64,000 bases of DNA from Colius striatus (taxonomy: Eukaryota; Chordata; Aves; Coliiformes; Coliidae). Below the pieces are notes generated by a model. It was given only the letters and a program-made list of their open reading frames with translations, did not search any database and had not been told where the DNA came from. The DNA is taken from NCBI RefSeq assembly GCF_028858725.1, contig NC_084763.1, positions 49,360,152 through 49,424,151 of the forward strand, read 5' to 3'. Position 1 is the stretch's first letter. Each line of letters starts with the position of its first letter. Shown one piece after another: positions 34,901 to 46,800 of the stretch. The position numbers were made by a program, and so were the translations under genes.

Positions 34901-37900
34901 GTTTCTCTCACATCTGTTATTGGCAGGGACTTGGGTCCATGAAGGAACTGGCAGTTGGAGTTATCTTTCTCCTGTGCTTTCTCCTTTGGGAGAAGATTTT
35001 TATTTGCTTCTGTAGCACAAAAAGTCTGAATATAGTGACTTCTCTGTGTTTTATTCAAATGAATAGTTGTAATTCTGATCAGAATGACTGAAAGGCAGTG
35101 AAATTTTGTTTAGTTGGTGTAGCATGAAAACCTAGGTTTCCTGACTGGTGTGTGTATAAGGCAAGCAGCACAATATAACCTGGTTGTGATGAAACTGCCC
35201 TGCAGGAAATAGGCATTTGCTACACTTTCTGTCACTTTGTTAACATATGTAAGCTTCAGTTGCTGCTGTTTGAGGTGAGGAAAAAGTTGTCTGCTAAGTT
35301 CCATTGAATTCGAAGGGTGTGATTCATTGGCAGGAATGTTAAACTGAAACTAGCACAGCATGAAGAAAAGGACTGTTTTTCAGCTGCCTGTGTCTCTGGT
35401 CTGACTGGCAAACAAGTGCCAGCCCAGCATCAGGGAGGAATGAGAATGGGAAGGTATCAGGGCTTGAGCTGCCTACTTTGGTAACAACAGTCTCAGGCCA
35501 GTCTAAATCAGTCTGGAATCACAGCTTTGGTGCACATCTTGTTTCTGCTTTTTGATCCTATGCAATCAAGGTGCATCCTGACCACCTTCACATTTTGACT
35601 ATGACTGCAGACAGCTTTTTGTTCCAGCATTTTGTTTTTCTCAAGAAGGCATCTGCTTTTTGTTCATATGGATTCTGCTCAAGTTGCACTGTATTTGCTC
35701 ATGACTGTTCTTTACATAAGTAGAAATTCTGTTCTTTGCTCCTTACAAGACTTAAAGGTGGAAGGTGCAGACATACTCTATCTCAGCCCTGAGGAAAGCA
35801 GTGGGTAGGAGTAAGTGGCAGCTGGAGATGCCTGCTGAACCTTTGCACATGCTTCCAAACTGAAGCTCTGTTTGCAGACATGGTGTGTGATTTCCTGGGA
35901 AATGTTCCTTGGCATTTGCTGGAGCCCTACAGTCATTCTCAATCTGTGGTAATAAGCAGTCAAACCATGGGGTGATGACTTAACTTCCTGCTCTGGTGTC
36001 AGTTAATGGCTTTTAATGTGATTCTCTGTGACAGGATGACTTGAAGTCATTAAAGTTCTGTTTGACTCTTTTAGAGGGAAACTGGGTGAGGGAAAAGTAG
36101 AAACCAGAAGCAGATAGTGTGGCTGGCTGGCCTAGTGTGGTGTGGGCCATGCCCAGGCTCTGCTGAAATCCAGACCCTGGGCCATTGTGGTGGCAGAAGC
36201 TGTACAGGCAGTGCCTCCTTCCCTGCTGGATCTCCTCCAGCTTCACTCTTGGTTACCTGGAGCTGGCAGGAGCTTGCCACCAGAACCTTCTTCGGGGTCT
36301 TGACAAATCCAAATGTTTCAGTGAAATATTTGGATGGAAACTGTATTTTTATTTAGAGGAGATTAGGATTTTTGGTTCAAAAAAAGGATGGAAGAGGGAT
36401 GTTTGCCTTAACAGCTGCTCTGGGGGTAACCTGGTGGAAAGGGCACATTGAAAGACTTAAGAGATCTGGCTTTTAATTTATGCATTTCCTTAGAACCAGC
36501 TTGTTCCTCACCATCCCATTTCTTAGGATAATGCCCTAACATGCAGATCAGTTATTGGATAAGGAGGGGAGAGGAGAAGAGTAAGGAAGGCAGAAAGGTA
36601 TATATCTGCCAGTTCTGCCATGAAGAGTTGTGTAGCATCCCACAGAACAGGGATTTGAGGAGTGAACCTCAGCTCCCAGCTGGGTGTCTAACATGAGAGG
36701 TCACACTCTCGCTTTAGCCTAGTCCATGTCCATGGTTTTCAAGCAGAATGGAGGAGTCCCAGCAGTGTCCCACAAAACAAACTGGCAATTCAGACACTCC
36801 CTTTTACTGCTGGGGGGGGGGACAAAATTCCTGTTGCCCAGATGAACAAAGCACAGCCATGGTTTGAACCTCAGGCTCCCACAGCTCAGCTGAGTCCCAC
36901 AGCCAGTGAACTGTGGCCTGTCTGGAAAGGACAAAACTGAAATATGAGTTTGTCCAAATGCCAGTCCAGAAAATCTCTGTTATTGTAGTAATGTGCAGAG
37001 CAGAAAACTATTAATCCCCAGGTGATGCCTGGTTTTTAGGTTACAGGTACTTGTGGGATGCATCCCTTCAGAGGGCCGTGTTCTGGGATCACAAAATCTT
37101 GCTCTTTGCTTGTTTGTTTTCCCATACTGATTAATCTGGTTTTAACTGTTCTTCACAGATTTACATGAGCCCTGAAGTTATCCTCTGCAGAGGCCACACA
37201 ACAAAAGCAGACATCTACAGCATGGGAGCTACTATTATTCACATGCAAACTGGCATCCCACCCTGGGTGAACAGATATCCCCGTTCTGCATATCCATCCT
37301 ACCTCTATATTGTAAGTATCCTTAGCAGAGTCTTAGCTCAGTTTCAGTTGAAGGATTTCCTGTGGTCTTATTGGGAAGGCTCCAGTCATATAAAAATTGT
37401 CAAGATATTTGTCAGAGAGATGATATCATCCTTTTTGCTTCAGGGCAAGGAGGGAAGAAGTGGGTTTTGATGATTTAGGGAACATCAGAGGGTGAGCTGG
37501 AATCATCTCTGTGGTTTGAGTTACAGTTTACAGGCTTTGAGTTTACTGCAAGGATAGCATTAGAACAGTGTGAAACTTGATTGAAGAAGCCCATCTATGT
37601 TCAAGTTGTCTGTTTTGCTTACAAGTGCAGATAAAAAGTGGAGCCTGGCAAATTTGATCCTCTCATTGTTCCAATGTAGTACAGAAATCTGTTGAATTCA
37701 TATTGCACCAGATTTCAGGCTTGCTTGGAGTTGTTTTGAGTTTTTAAATGTATGATAAAATCTGATTCTTTTAAAAGGGTGGATTTTGTGCAGTTACATG
37801 TTCTGTTCTGATCAGCTCAGCTTAGGGAGGTAATGAGTAGTAAGTGGGGAATTCCCAGACCACTCATGTGGTTATCTGTTACTTCCTCTTCCATTGTTTT

Positions 37901-39753
37901 TGGAATAACTGTTTCAGTGATCTTTTTTGTTGTTGTTGTTCCAACAGATACACAAGCAAGCTCCCCCCTTGGAGGATATTGCTGAGGATTGCAGCACTTC
38001 CATGAGAGAGCTGCTAGAAGCAGCTCTAGAAAGAAATCCTAATCACAGGCTGTCTGCAGCAGACTTACTGAAACACGAAGCTTTACACCCACCTCCAGAA
38101 GAGCAGCCGCGGTGCCAGAGTCTGGACTCAGCATTGTTTGAAAGGAAAAGACTGCTTGCAAGGAAGGAGCTGCAGCTGCCAGAAAATATTACAGGTGATG
38201 GTATCAGGCTTGCCTACCTTGCACTTTGGAGATATTTTTGTATGTGTGTGTAAAAAATTGATTTCAGTGAGTGTTTAGAAATTAACTAAACAAAAAAAAG
38301 CTTCTGGAAAGAGACCGGTAAAAACCCCAATCAGATGAGATCAGATCCAGAGCTCATTAAATGTTATATAAAACGCCCATTGACCTCAGTGGGGGAAGGA
38401 CTTAGCCTGAATTCTGCAGCTCCGGAAGGGTTGGCTCATGAAAAAGCCCTGGCAGTCATTCAGGGCACTTTGTGAAGTATGGGTTGCTGTCCCAAATTGC
38501 CTCAATTTGCCACAGCACTAAAGATGTTTTATTGATACTAGTGACTTGTTAGCAACAAAAGACCAACAACAAACACTACTACCATTCCAACCCTTTTTGC
38601 CTCCTTAAAAGAATCACACAAACCCCAAACTGTAATGTTGCTCACTGACAGCAGGACAAGCTCTTTGTTTAAAAAATGAAATTGTAGGAGAGAACACGGT
38701 TCCCCTTGTCTGTTAATCAGTGCTTTATGAAGAATAATACACAAACCAGCTAGGAAACTTAGTGTGTCCTCAGATGTCAAACCTAAGGATTTATTTGATT
38801 GTGATAAGTATTTGAAAAGATAGCTGTGCAAAGTTTTTGGTGCTGTAATGCATTGTTGCAATGAATATACTTATTATTTAAATCAATCACAGCCTTTGCA
38901 TCTTGCATGGCATCGCTCCTTCTGGATTTTGCCTTGTGGGTGCATAAATCTTTGACTGGCTCAGACCATCTGAATCAATTCTGAAGATGAAAAAATACTT
39001 CACCATTAAACTGGAACTTCAATTCAAGTGCCTGAGATTCCAGGACACTCATTATACAAGCATTCAGGGGAGTTCTGCTGTAGCAAAGCAGCTCTGGTTT
39101 CTTCAGTCCTTGATTTAAAAGAGGGAAAGAAAAAAAAAAACCCAAACCTGAGACTGATGGTCCCATTTTGTTCTGTATTGTCACACCCAGCGACACAAAG
39201 AGAATGTCATCTGTTTAGATGAAAATCCCCCTGTAATGAAGGGGAATTCTCAGCTGGCAGAAAGTCAGCCTAGTTTTTTTTTTCTTGCACCAAACTCTCC
39301 TTTATCACTGTGGCTTAGAAGATGAGGAAGCTCTGCCTAGCTGTCCCAGCTGATGAAGAGGCTTTTCAAGAACAGTTGAACACACTTGCTGTTTTGAGTA
39401 GCAGACTGCTTACCTGTCTGCCCTAGAGTTGTGGGTTGATTTGATATCTTTTATTTTATATGAAGTTTATGTTACATTACCTTTTCAAATGAACCTTTCT
39501 AAACCACAGATAAATAACTGCAAAGATTAGGCCAATTATTCCAGCAATGTCTGCAGCCATGAAATTGATCTAATGTAGCTGTGCAATGCTAACATGCTGT
39601 GTCTCTTTCTCCTTTTTAGATTCCTCATTGTGTACCAGGAGCATTGAAGAGTCAGACCTGCTAAAGAGGCAAAGATCACTCTACATAGATCTTGGAGCTC
39701 TAGCTGGTTACTTCAATATTGTTAGGGGACCACCAGCCTTAGAATACAATTGA
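25650..39753 (+). CDS. MAP3K8: MAP3K8 (TPL2/COT) serine/threonine kinase (whole gene, 7 coding exons)
   Basis: The joined coding exons (25650-25985, 28703-28867, 30282-30543, 32905-33011, 37159-37311, 37948-38194, 39620-39753) total 1404 nt, giving 467 residues and TGA, the length I recall for human. All joins are GT-AG and in frame. MAP3K8 phosphorylates MEK1/2 downstream of TLR and TNF receptors in the cytosol and is held inactive by NFKB1 p105 with TNIP2. Visible features: alternative start M30; a glycine loop IPRGAFGKV with proline at position 144, a known oddity of this kinase; ATP-binding K166; catalytic HHD at 250-252; DFG at 269-271; activation-loop T289; SPE at 294-296; tail phosphosites S399 (in RCQSLDS) and S443 (in [10 protein letters not shown]). 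Numbering is one less than human until the last exon. The gene appears intact. Confidence 0.97.
25986..28702 (+). other. MAP3K8: MAP3K8 intron 1
   Basis: A GT-AG intron of 2717 bp. A weak CR1-like scrap lies near 26105-26180; otherwise nothing is recognised. Confidence 0.8.
26105..26180 (-). repeat. Possible degraded CR1 tail fragment
   Basis: 'gaggccatcaagtctagccc' resembles the reversed CR1 3'-end block that normally reads like 'gaggtcatcaagtccaaccc'. No terminal repeat is present, so this is tentative and could be coincidence. Confidence 0.3.
28703..28867 (+). CDS. MAP3K8: MAP3K8 coding exon 2 (glycine-rich loop)
   Basis: Acceptor ctccacag and donor AAACTG|GTATGT bound 55 codons, residues 113-167. 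It contains [16 protein letters not shown], the loop [14 protein letters not shown] and RMACKL with the ATP-binding lysine 166. Pro144 replaces the first loop glycine, as known for this kinase. Confidence 0.97.
28868..30281 (+). other. MAP3K8: MAP3K8 intron 2
   Basis: A GT-AG intron of 1414 bp with no recognised repeat or RNA gene. Confidence 0.85.
30282..30543 (+). CDS. MAP3K8: MAP3K8 coding exon 3 (C-helix to catalytic loop)
   Basis: Acceptor gtcctag and donor TTAAAC|GTATGT bound residues 168-254 plus one base. It carries [52 protein letters not shown] and the catalytic HHDIK, in which HHD replaces the usual HRD, as is typical of TPL2. Confidence 0.97.
30544..32904 (+). other. MAP3K8: MAP3K8 intron 3
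   Basis: A GT-AG intron of 2361 bp. No repeat family is recognised; open frames around 31598-32366 (105-107 codons) look like chance. Confidence 0.85.
32905..33011 (+). CDS. MAP3K8: MAP3K8 coding exon 4 (DFG and activation loop)
   Basis: A 107-nt exon, acceptor cttccag and donor ACAGAG|GTAAGA, encoding residues 255-290. It holds [19 protein letters not shown] with D269 and the activation-loop threonine T289 in DLRGTE. Confidence 0.96.
33012..37158 (+). other. MAP3K8: MAP3K8 intron 4
   Basis: The longest MAP3K8 coding-region intron at 4147 bp. I see no CR1 here. A run of about nine or ten G residues lies near 36812 and a purine-rich patch near 36566-36600. Confidence 0.85.
37159..37311 (+). 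CDS. MAP3K8: MAP3K8 coding exon 5 (SPE and P+1 region)
   Basis: Acceptor cttcacag and donor TATATT|GTAAGT bound 51 codons, residues 291-341: [20 protein letters not shown] and [23 protein letters not shown] takes the place of the usual APE. Confidence 0.97.
37312..37947 (+). other. MAP3K8: MAP3K8 intron 5
   Basis: A GT-AG intron of 636 bp ending in a TTG-rich tract and ccaacag acceptor. Nothing else is recognised. Confidence 0.85.
37948..38194 (+). CDS. MAP3K8: MAP3K8 coding exon 6 (end of kinase fold and tail)
   Basis: Acceptor ccaacag and donor TTACAG|GTGATG bound residues 342-423 plus one base. [20 protein letters not shown] closes the kinase fold; [16 protein letters not shown] contains the IKK/14-3-3 site equivalent to human S400. 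Reading through the donor gives 19 further codons before a stop at 38251-38253. Confidence 0.96.
38195..39619 (+). other. MAP3K8: MAP3K8 intron 6 (last intron)
   Basis: A GT-AG intron of 1425 bp. It contains two ATTAAA hexamers (near 38356 and 39004) but no AATAAA. No repeat is recognised. Confidence 0.85.
39620..39753 (+). CDS. MAP3K8: MAP3K8 coding exon 7 (regulatory C-terminal tail)
   Basis: Acceptor tttttag, then residues 424-467 and TGA at 39751-39753. It contains [20 protein letters not shown] with S443, and ends RGPPALEYN. In mammals this tail restrains kinase activity and targets the protein for turnover. The exon has one residue more before KRQRS than I recall for human. Confidence 0.96.
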
Positions 39754-40089
39754 CTCAGTAACATTTTATGTCGGCGGGTCAGAAGTGGACCTCTACCTCT
39801 TAAAACTTGATTTTAAGACTTGATTTTCAAACTTGTAAATAACAATATTGCCATTGTAGGCTGTCAAATGTGAACAGTGTTTAATTGCACATATGATTAA
39901 GCTAAACCCATAGAGGCTTTGATAAGCTGATCCCATGCAACGATATTTGTGCATCTACCTGTTGACCAACACGAAGATGGCAAAAGGAACATTACTGGGA
40001 ATGTCTTAATCCAGGATATCTTCCTGTGCTGGGCCTTGCACTTTTATGAAACTTATAATATGTGCCTGCAGATACTGCCATGGAAAAAA

Positions 40090-40095
40090 AATAAA
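40090..40095 (+). promoter_or_regulatory. MAP3K8: Proximal MAP3K8 poly(A) signal AATAAA
   Basis: AATAAA within an A-rich run, 336 nt after the stop codon. Its use is uncertain because the downstream region is not strongly GT-rich. Confidence 0.4.
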
Positions 40096-41000
40096 TAGTT
40101 GAGCATGTGGGCTGTAAGATTCAGTCTCTCTGAGCTGTCCTTAGAGAAAACCAAAAAAAAAAACCCAGACCAAAACCATCCTTGACTTAACAATTCAAAG
40201 ACTGGTTCAGTCTTGTTCTCTCTTTGAGACTTGGCCAGTTTCTGGTCATTCTTTATGGAATCAGGTCCTCCCTTAAGCTGAGCTAATTTCTGTCAACTAT
40301 CTCTGGAGCCAAAGCATCACGTGGTTACAGGTGTGTTTGTAGCTTTGCAGCTTCCCTGGGCTGTGGGACCTAAGCAGGGTGCTCTCCCTCTTCTCTGAGG
40401 GTAGAGGGCATACTTCATAGAATGTATGGGTTGCCTTTGGGAACAGCTGAGCAAGCAGACCCTGGCAGAGCATGCAGTAACTCCATCTGCTTCCTTTTAC
40501 AGCTACTGCAATGATATCTTGGGTAGTTTTCAAGGACAGCTGAAGTGTTATTTGCTATTGGTAACAGTGGGCAGGCTCCAGCCTCTTGCTTTGTAATACT
40601 TTAAAATGGTACACGTGGATGACTGCTGTGAGTGCTATGGTTTGGAAAGCGTGTCACTAGTGACAAGCTGTGTTTATGTTCCTATGGAAATGGAATTATA
40701 TTGTTCTTGCTGTGCCTCATGCATTTGAAACATGATGTTTTGGATGATAGTAAAACTATGTAAACTGCATAGTTCTGTACATCCCATGGGATGAGAACGT
40801 AAACTTTTATAAAACTCTCTTTGATGCTTAGGATGACTCTTTATAAGCATTTGTGGTAAAATGGCATACTATGTATGTTGGACACTGAATCTTTTCTGAA
40901 GCACCGTCTCTTTTTCATACGTCTGTTATTTAATGCTGCTCCTACCTAACACATGATCTTAAACAGATGATTTCTAGTTTGATACTGATATGGTCACATG

Positions 41001-41006
41001 AATAAA
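41001..41006 (+). promoter_or_regulatory. MAP3K8: Distal MAP3K8 poly(A) signal AATAAA
   Basis: AATAAA followed within about 30-50 nt by 'gatgtggtcactctgttctt', a plausible GT/T-rich downstream element. This is the better of the two candidate ends. Confidence 0.55.
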
Positions 41007-41025
41007 TGCAGCTCAGTGCCTTGAG

Positions 41026-43111
41026 ATGTGGTCACTCTGTTCTTTCATCTTTGGAAACAGCATGGAGCTGTGACTGTATTTGGGCAGTATTTCTCCTCTG
41101 CCATGGCCCAGGTAGGCTACGAGCATCGTCCTGCTTACTGGGAAGTCTGGTGAAAGCTATTGTGGATGGATTTTGCTCCCTAGTAACACATTAGTGTTTC
41201 TGACAAAATCTCATTCTTGGGCCTCAACACTCCTTCTGGACTACTTGGATGTTGCACAGTTGTTGTGTACAACACACAGCACTTCAGTCCTGGTGTTAAT
41301 TGCTGCAAAAAATCCTGCTGGGAATTACTGACCTGCTACAGTACTCTGTGCAAAGTCTCTAATGACCAGCTGCTTTGAGGAGAGCTGTGGAGGGGAGGGG
41401 AGAAGAGCCTTCTTCATATTTAGGCTGATGAGGATACTTGGGGATCAGACTTTCAGTGTAGCTGACATAAAACATTACTTAATGGTTTGGATGTTCACCT
41501 TTGCCCTGAGAGACTTGGGTTCAGTTTATTGATCTTTTGCTGATGGCTTTTGATCTTTAACAGGATTCATAGAATTAGTAGAAAGTGACTTTTTAGATAA
41601 CTGGAGGATGGATTTAAAATCTCTTCCCCAGTTTCCCTTCTATAAAATTAAAGTGTTTCTGCCCACCAGACAGTGGCTAGATGTTATGCAAATGCTTGTC
41701 AAGTGCATAGATACCTCAACAATGACACTTGTGTCAGAACTACAGGTTGCAAGGGGCTTTTACCATTGCTTGAAAAACACTGATTTTTCTCCTTTTTCTT
41801 TGATGCCATCCTCCTCTGCCTCACCCAATTAAATGATTCAGCGTAGACATCTGCATATGGGGACAGGTTTATTAGTTAATAGCCATTCTTAGTATATGGT
41901 TGTTGCATGTCTTCACTTTGTATGAGTAATAAATGACCAGGTTATCCAAAGTAATTACAGTTTAGCTGGTACCAGGCATAGGTGATAAGGGTTGACTGAG
42001 TGAACCAGTATCTCTTTATAGGCCCATGCACAGATCTTAATAGTATGAGGCTTCACCATAAATATAACTTCAGAGGACTGCTACATAACCAACAAGTAGC
42101 TTTTCAGGTATACTGAACATGAAGCATTGATGCTGGCTCTGTGAGATCTCTAATAGCTGAGGACTCTTTTTTTCAGGTGAGCTTCAGGCTGCAGCTAAGC
42201 AGGGATTTCTCTCTGGAGCAACACATTATATCCCAAGCATATAGTATCCCTCAAGCAAATCCCACAGCGGTTGATCCCTGCATTGTGTAGTTTCACCTTC
42301 TTGCACCATCACCTGGGGAATGAGGTCAGAGAAATGAACTGGGTTAGAAATAACCTGGGAAGGGAAAGATTGTTGACTTGAGCATCTGTGTACTTGCAGC
42401 AATTGAGGCTGGAGGTGAGAGGGAGAGAATGAAAAGGGATGGTGGGAAAACCCTGCCAGCACAAAGCCCCAGGGAGATGGCTGGTCTGCACTCAGCTGTG
42501 GGATTTTTCAAATGGTTCACCTCTGTTTGTGTTGATTTTGGTGTGTAGTTTCATTTTCTCTTGGGGGAATACCGAGACTCATGCTAACCACAAAGGAAAA
42601 TACGAGCGTGTGGAGAAACCCACTGCTCATAGTAACTGATGAAATTAGTGAGACAGAGGTACCTTTTCTCCTGGACTTAGCTGGTTTCTTGTCCTCAGAT
42701 CAGCCTGTGACCCTGCTACTGAGCCCACCACCATGCTCCTCCACAGTGCTTCCTGGGTGTGAGTGGCCTACAGCAGGTTTGGAGAGCATTTGAAGATGTA
42801 CTGTGCTCCCTAATCTGTTCATGAAGGAGGATTGAGTCTACATCATGCCTTTGAAAATGTATGAGGGAGAGAGAGAAGTCAAAGTCCCCTTTTCTCCTAT
42901 TTTCTTGTAGCTGCTGCTTCTTTGCACCCCTTCCTGTCTCCCACATCTCCTGTAAGTGAGAGAGTTTCACTCACTGCCTGGTTTCTGCAGGTTTCTTAAC
43001 TCCTTAGAAGGAATGAAATTCAGATCCTTTTGTTTTTTTAATCCTGCAAAACTATTAGTGGAAAGAAGGGACTGGGAGGAGCAATTGGAAGATATAGAAA
43101 CAGAAATACAA
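41026..43111. other. Intergenic DNA downstream of MAP3K8
   Basis: No gene is recognised. A further AATAAA at 41928 could mark a minor longer transcript. GGGGA-rich patches occur near 41390. Short open frames look like chance. Confidence 0.5.
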
Positions 43112-43853
43112 GGGCGGCTGCAGAGTCCTCCACCTGGGGAGGAACAACCCCATGCCCCAGTACAGGCTGAGAGTGACCTGCTGGGGAGCAGCTCTGCAGA
43201 GAGAGATCTGGGAGTTTTGATTGATAATAAACTAACCATGAGCCAGCAATGTGCCCTCATGGCCAAGAAGGCCAATGGCATCCTGGGATGCATCAAGAAA
43301 AGTGTGTCTGGCACACTCCTGTCCCTCTACTCTGCCCTGATGAAGCCTCATCTGGAGTCCTGTGTCCAGTTCTGGGCTCCTCAGCTCAAGAGGGACGGGG
43401 AACTTCTGGAGAGAGTCCAGTGTAGGGCCACCAAGATGATCAGAGAACTGGAGCATGTTCCTTATGAGGAAAGGCTGTGGGAACTGGGGCTGTTCAGCTT
43501 GCAGAAGAGGACATTGAGGGGGGCTTCATTACTACTTAACGGTATTTAAAAGGTGCAAGTCGAGGATGGGTTGACACTTTTTTCTGTAGTGTCAAGTGAT
43601 AGGAAAAGGGGTAATGAGCAAAAGCTGGAACACAAAAAGTTAAACTTAAGGAAAAATTGGTTTACTGTTCAGGTGAGGGAGCCCTGGCACAGGCTGCCCA
43701 GGGAGGGTGTGGAGGCTCCTTCTCTGCAGGTTTTCAAAACCTGCTTGGATGTGTTCCTGTGTGACCTAATTGAGGTGAACCTGTTTGAGCAGAGGGGTTG
43801 AACTAGATGATCCCTGGAGGTCCCTTCCAACCTCTACCATTCTGTGATTCTGG
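43112..43853 (+). mobile_element. CR1 LINE with open reverse-transcriptase C-terminal frame
   Basis: The copy starts near 'cctggggaggaacaacccca' and ends 'accattctgtgattctggg'. Its first 430 bp stay open and encode CR1 ORF2 C-terminal blocks: [70 protein letters not shown] and [14 protein letters not shown]. Several residues are deleted after the KKS block and the usual LRGDLI motif is altered. The catalytic part is missing by 5' truncation, so it cannot move by itself. It looks younger than the other copies here. Confidence 0.95.
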
Positions 43854-46800
43854 GAAATAAAGGAGTTCTTTCCTGGAGGTTAAATGATCTTCTGTTAACC
43901 CAAATCAAAGTCTGAGAGAAACTGCAGCAGAAGTCCAGAGAGCAGTCTGCCAGACCCTCCCCGTGTGTGGTGCTGGTGGGAATAGGGAAAGAAGCCCTTA
44001 TCCAAGCCTTGGTCCCTTTTTTGAGACCTTGTGCAAAATGGAGTGCTGTTCTTCTGGCCAACTAGCACAGTGAAGGAGCAGGCCGGGGAAGAGATACTGG
44101 AAGTGTTATCCCTGCAGCATCTGGGATGTCATTTGGGAAGGGCTGAGGTGTATGAAGCTACACAGTCCTGTCCCTTGGGACTGTGCTAGCTGCTCCTGAG
44201 GTAGACTCAGATAATGAGGCAAGGACTTTGCATCCTACACTTTGATTTGCATCCTGTGCCCAGGAAGGAAGGAAAAATCCCACTAAATGACCACCAAAAC
44301 ACTCTTTGGAACCTGAGTATCCTTTTCTTCTCCTTGCAGAAAGGCCAGCAGGATCCATTTCTAAACCTGTCACCAACCAAATCTGATCATTTGGGCAAAG
44401 GGAAAAGTCCTTTGTAAATGATGTGTGCTGGCCAATCTCAGCAACACCCCAAAAAATCCAGCCAGACATTGGGAGTGGCTCATTGCACTCTCGTGGGCAC
44501 ATTCGTGCTGCTTCAGGCTGGCCACCAGAAATAGCACTGCTGACTGATACTGGGGCACAGTGACTCACAGGGAGGAGGCCAGCTGGCCACCAGCCATTTG
44601 CTTACTTGTGTCCCACACCTCTGGTGCGAGGCAGCACCACGTGCCACTTGAGTGGGGAGTGACATAGCCGTGGTGTTGGTCAGAGCATGGCCAGGAGAAG
44701 GAGAGTTTGTCCCAAGAGGTGCTGTCAGAGGGAGGAGAGACAAGGATGCTCCAGAGTGAGGGGTGAGAGAGAAAACCATGCTGAATAGCTGATCCCTATC
44801 AAAGCTACATACAATAGCACTGTCACACTCCCCCATACATTTGATCTCAAGTGTGAACCCTTTTCCAGTAGGAACGAGAGGAAGGATGCTGCCAGTGTCC
44901 ATGCACAGAGGTCAATGCTCCACTTGCAGGTAATAGCACTAAGTGTAGCTTTGCCAATACAAAGAAGTCAAATAAACAGTGATGTTTGTGAGTTTTAAAA
45001 CCCCTCCTGGTGTTGATAGCAAGTCACATGCTGAAGCAGCATCCAGTCAAAGAAGGGCAAAGGATGGAAATGAGACAGGCAGGGAGGGACCTGGTGAGGT
45101 GTGTGAGGAGCCCCAGAGGAGGGGGCGGCAGGAAGACATCCATCAAACCTCCAAAGTCAAGTTCCACAGAGCCAAGGAGCAGCCTGGGGGTTTGTTGAGG
45201 CTGCAAGCAGTGTAAAAAGTTGCCTTCTCCTGTAACTCTCAGAGTAAGCCAAGGTCAATTTTCCTTCTCCCCCTGCCTCCTACAAAAAAAGAAAAGAAAA
45301 ACATGGTTTGCCCAAAGAGGAAGTCTTCAAAACCAGTGTGTCATTTCCCAAGGTAGGTCTTTTCCCTTTGTCAGCTCCTCTCTTGCCTGTCTAAACTGCA
45401 AAGGAGCAGGAGCTGCTGTGTATGGTCCTGGTACACCTAAGCTCATGACAGAAGTGACCCAGAGCAGAACCTGAATCTGTATCACACTGTCACTGTGGAT
45501 GCTGCTTCAGGATTCTTTATCCATCAGTGGTCTGAAGATCCCCTCCAGCCACTGAGCTGCTGTACCTTATTTCTGTGTGTAACAATAGCATTTTTCAACT
45601 TGGTGTCCCTGTCACCCATTCCAACCTCCCTCCCCTCGCAGAGCTTTCACTCTCCTTCTGCAACACGTCTGGAGCCAGGAGCCAGTGCCCCCCCTTGCAG
45701 TGCCAGCTGGCTGCTGGCCCTCTGGCACAGGTGCAGAGGGTGGCTGCCATCACAGATCTGCCTCTGTGCTGGCCCATCTGCCTTTAGGTGGGGACTTGGC
45801 TGTCACTGGTGGCACAGCTGGAGCTTTTTGGGGATGCCCTGGCTTTTGCCCATTGAGTTCTCACCACAGTGCCTGGAAGTGGTGGGTTTGGACTGCTGCC
45901 CAGGAGCATGACCATGTCTCAGGATGACAGAAGCCCAGTTGTACTGGCACTCCCAATCCCCAGGTGCTGGTGGCCCAGGAACAACCTGGACCTCTGGAAG
46001 CATCCCACCAGGTGAGCCTCTGCCAGGGCACTGGGTCCAGTCACTGCAAGAACCATGGCTGTGTTTTCTGGCCTACAGAGATTGCAACACCAATGCATCA
46101 GAGATCCCAGCAAAGGCTCTCAACTAAGGGAGGTGTTTGGAAGATGGTCTGAAAACCCCATGTATTGACATCTGGTCTAACTGGCTCCCTGCTCACCCTG
46201 CAGACCCGTTGTGGAGGGACAGATATTTCATCCATGTTGGTTTGAGTGTTGGTGGTTTTGAAAGAACAGAAACCCAGGTTTCACTGTCTCAGGCAGACTT
46301 AGCCAAATGCCATTTTCACATACATACTGGGTTATTTTCAGGGAAAACCAAATCATTTTCTGTGTAAGAAAAATCTTTTCAAGCAAGGAAGGAGTACCCT
46401 TTGAAGTTAAGTTGGCTTTTCCTCAGAAATACAGAAACAAGTTTGGCTACAACTCAGCAATAACTGTTGCCAAAAGGGCAACATTTCAGAAGAGAAATGA
46501 TGATGTTAAAAACGATCAGGAAAGCCTGGCTCCCTTTCTGCATTGTTTTATGCAACTACCACCCTACTTAGGTTGTATTTTCCAGCCTTGCAGCAAGACT
46601 CCAGTGTTACCTGTGGCACCTTCTCTTAGCCTTCCCTGTAGTGCACATGAATAAGTGAAGATTTGATAAGAAGTCAGAGATGACATAGAATGAGGAGGCC
46701 TCAAGGTGTGTCTCTGGGCACACATATCTGAAAAAGAGGTGTGGTATTTCCTCTCATGCCCTCTGAAACTTGTAAATGGTGCCAGAAGCATTCTTTCTTC

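Larger units (their letters stand above)
39754..41025 (+). other. MAP3K8: MAP3K8 3'UTR (predicted)
   Basis: Non-coding sequence after the stop. A proximal AATAAA at 40090 and a distal AATAAA at 41001 followed by a GT- and T-rich stretch would give 3'UTRs of about 0.35 or 1.27 kb. The end near 41025 is inferred from the distal signal. Confidence 0.6.
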
